DNA from: Silurus meridionalis
Lineage: Eukaryota; Chordata; Actinopteri; Siluriformes; Siluridae
Reading direction: 5' to 3'
Length of the DNA stretch: 64,000 bases
Assembly: GCF_014805685.1 (NCBI RefSeq)
Contig: NC_060885.1
Coordinates: 33,429,632 to 33,493,631, forward strand
The letters are not shown here. More model-generated notes on the stretch are below. The model was not told the origin of the DNA. It saw only the letters and a program-made list of their open reading frames with translations, and made no database searches. Position 1 is the stretch's first letter.

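Noticed and set aside
1..64000. CRISPR arrays, bacterial operons, tRNA or rRNA genes
   Set aside because: None seen. Direct repeats are microsatellites or coding repeats, and the tRNA-like text belongs to SINEs.

Overview
The window is one stretch of vertebrate, teleost-type genomic DNA and lies almost entirely inside a single very large plus-strand gene. The gene is dystonin (dst; also BPAG1 or bullous pemphigoid antigen 1), a spectraplakin cytolinker. Multi-exon structure with GT-AG introns, AT-rich introns, many dinucleotide microsatellites, tRNA-derived SINEs and decayed Tc1, hAT and RTE-type elements all point to a bony fish. The SINE type suggests an ostariophysan, possibly a catfish; that placement is inference. 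Dystonin is preferred over its paralogue MACF1 for three reasons: the plakin-domain residues follow dystonin, an epithelial coiled-coil exon with its own terminal exon is present, and the rod exon at 61892 has the dystonin-specific sequence.

Layout, left to right. The window opens inside an intron upstream of the end of the first calponin-homology domain (exons at 679 and 2939). An alternative first exon starting MGNVFGC (8466-9098) follows. Exons from 11528 to 14463 encode the second CH domain and the start of the plakin domain. An epithelial (BPAG1e-type) promoter and first exon lie at about 15336-15604. The plakin domain, including its SH3 segment, runs through exons from 15708 to 22501. 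The epithelial-specific coiled-coil exon (23031-26183) and plakin-repeat terminal exon (26286-28319, with stop) come next. Exons at 28885, 29987 and 30189 are used when the epithelial end is skipped. A 7.5 kb muscle-type (BPAG1b-like) exon (30795-38264) carries plakin repeats followed by a long, repetitive acidic and Ser/Thr-rich tail. Exons from 38370 to 63935 encode the helical linker and spectrin-repeat rod, and the gene runs off the right edge.

A third internal first exon (57525-58784) resembles the unique N-terminus of MACF1 isoform 4 and sits at the corresponding position in dst. The window therefore holds at least three internal start sites (MGN, epithelial, MGKPLS) and at least two alternative body choices (epithelial end, muscle exon). 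Every exon junction listed keeps the reading frame, and I checked phases throughout. The e-type product assembled from the listed exons would be about 2,834 residues, close to the roughly 2,650 of mammalian BPAG1e.

Notable sequence features are two GC-AG introns, an acceptor whose pyrimidine tract is a (TG)20 repeat, a 102-nt stop-free intron inside the epithelial part, a thrice-copied cassette of about 400 bp in the muscle exon, a uORF in the epithelial leader, and a composite transposon present in inverted copies about 11 kb apart. No RNA genes, CRISPR arrays or second host protein-coding gene were found.
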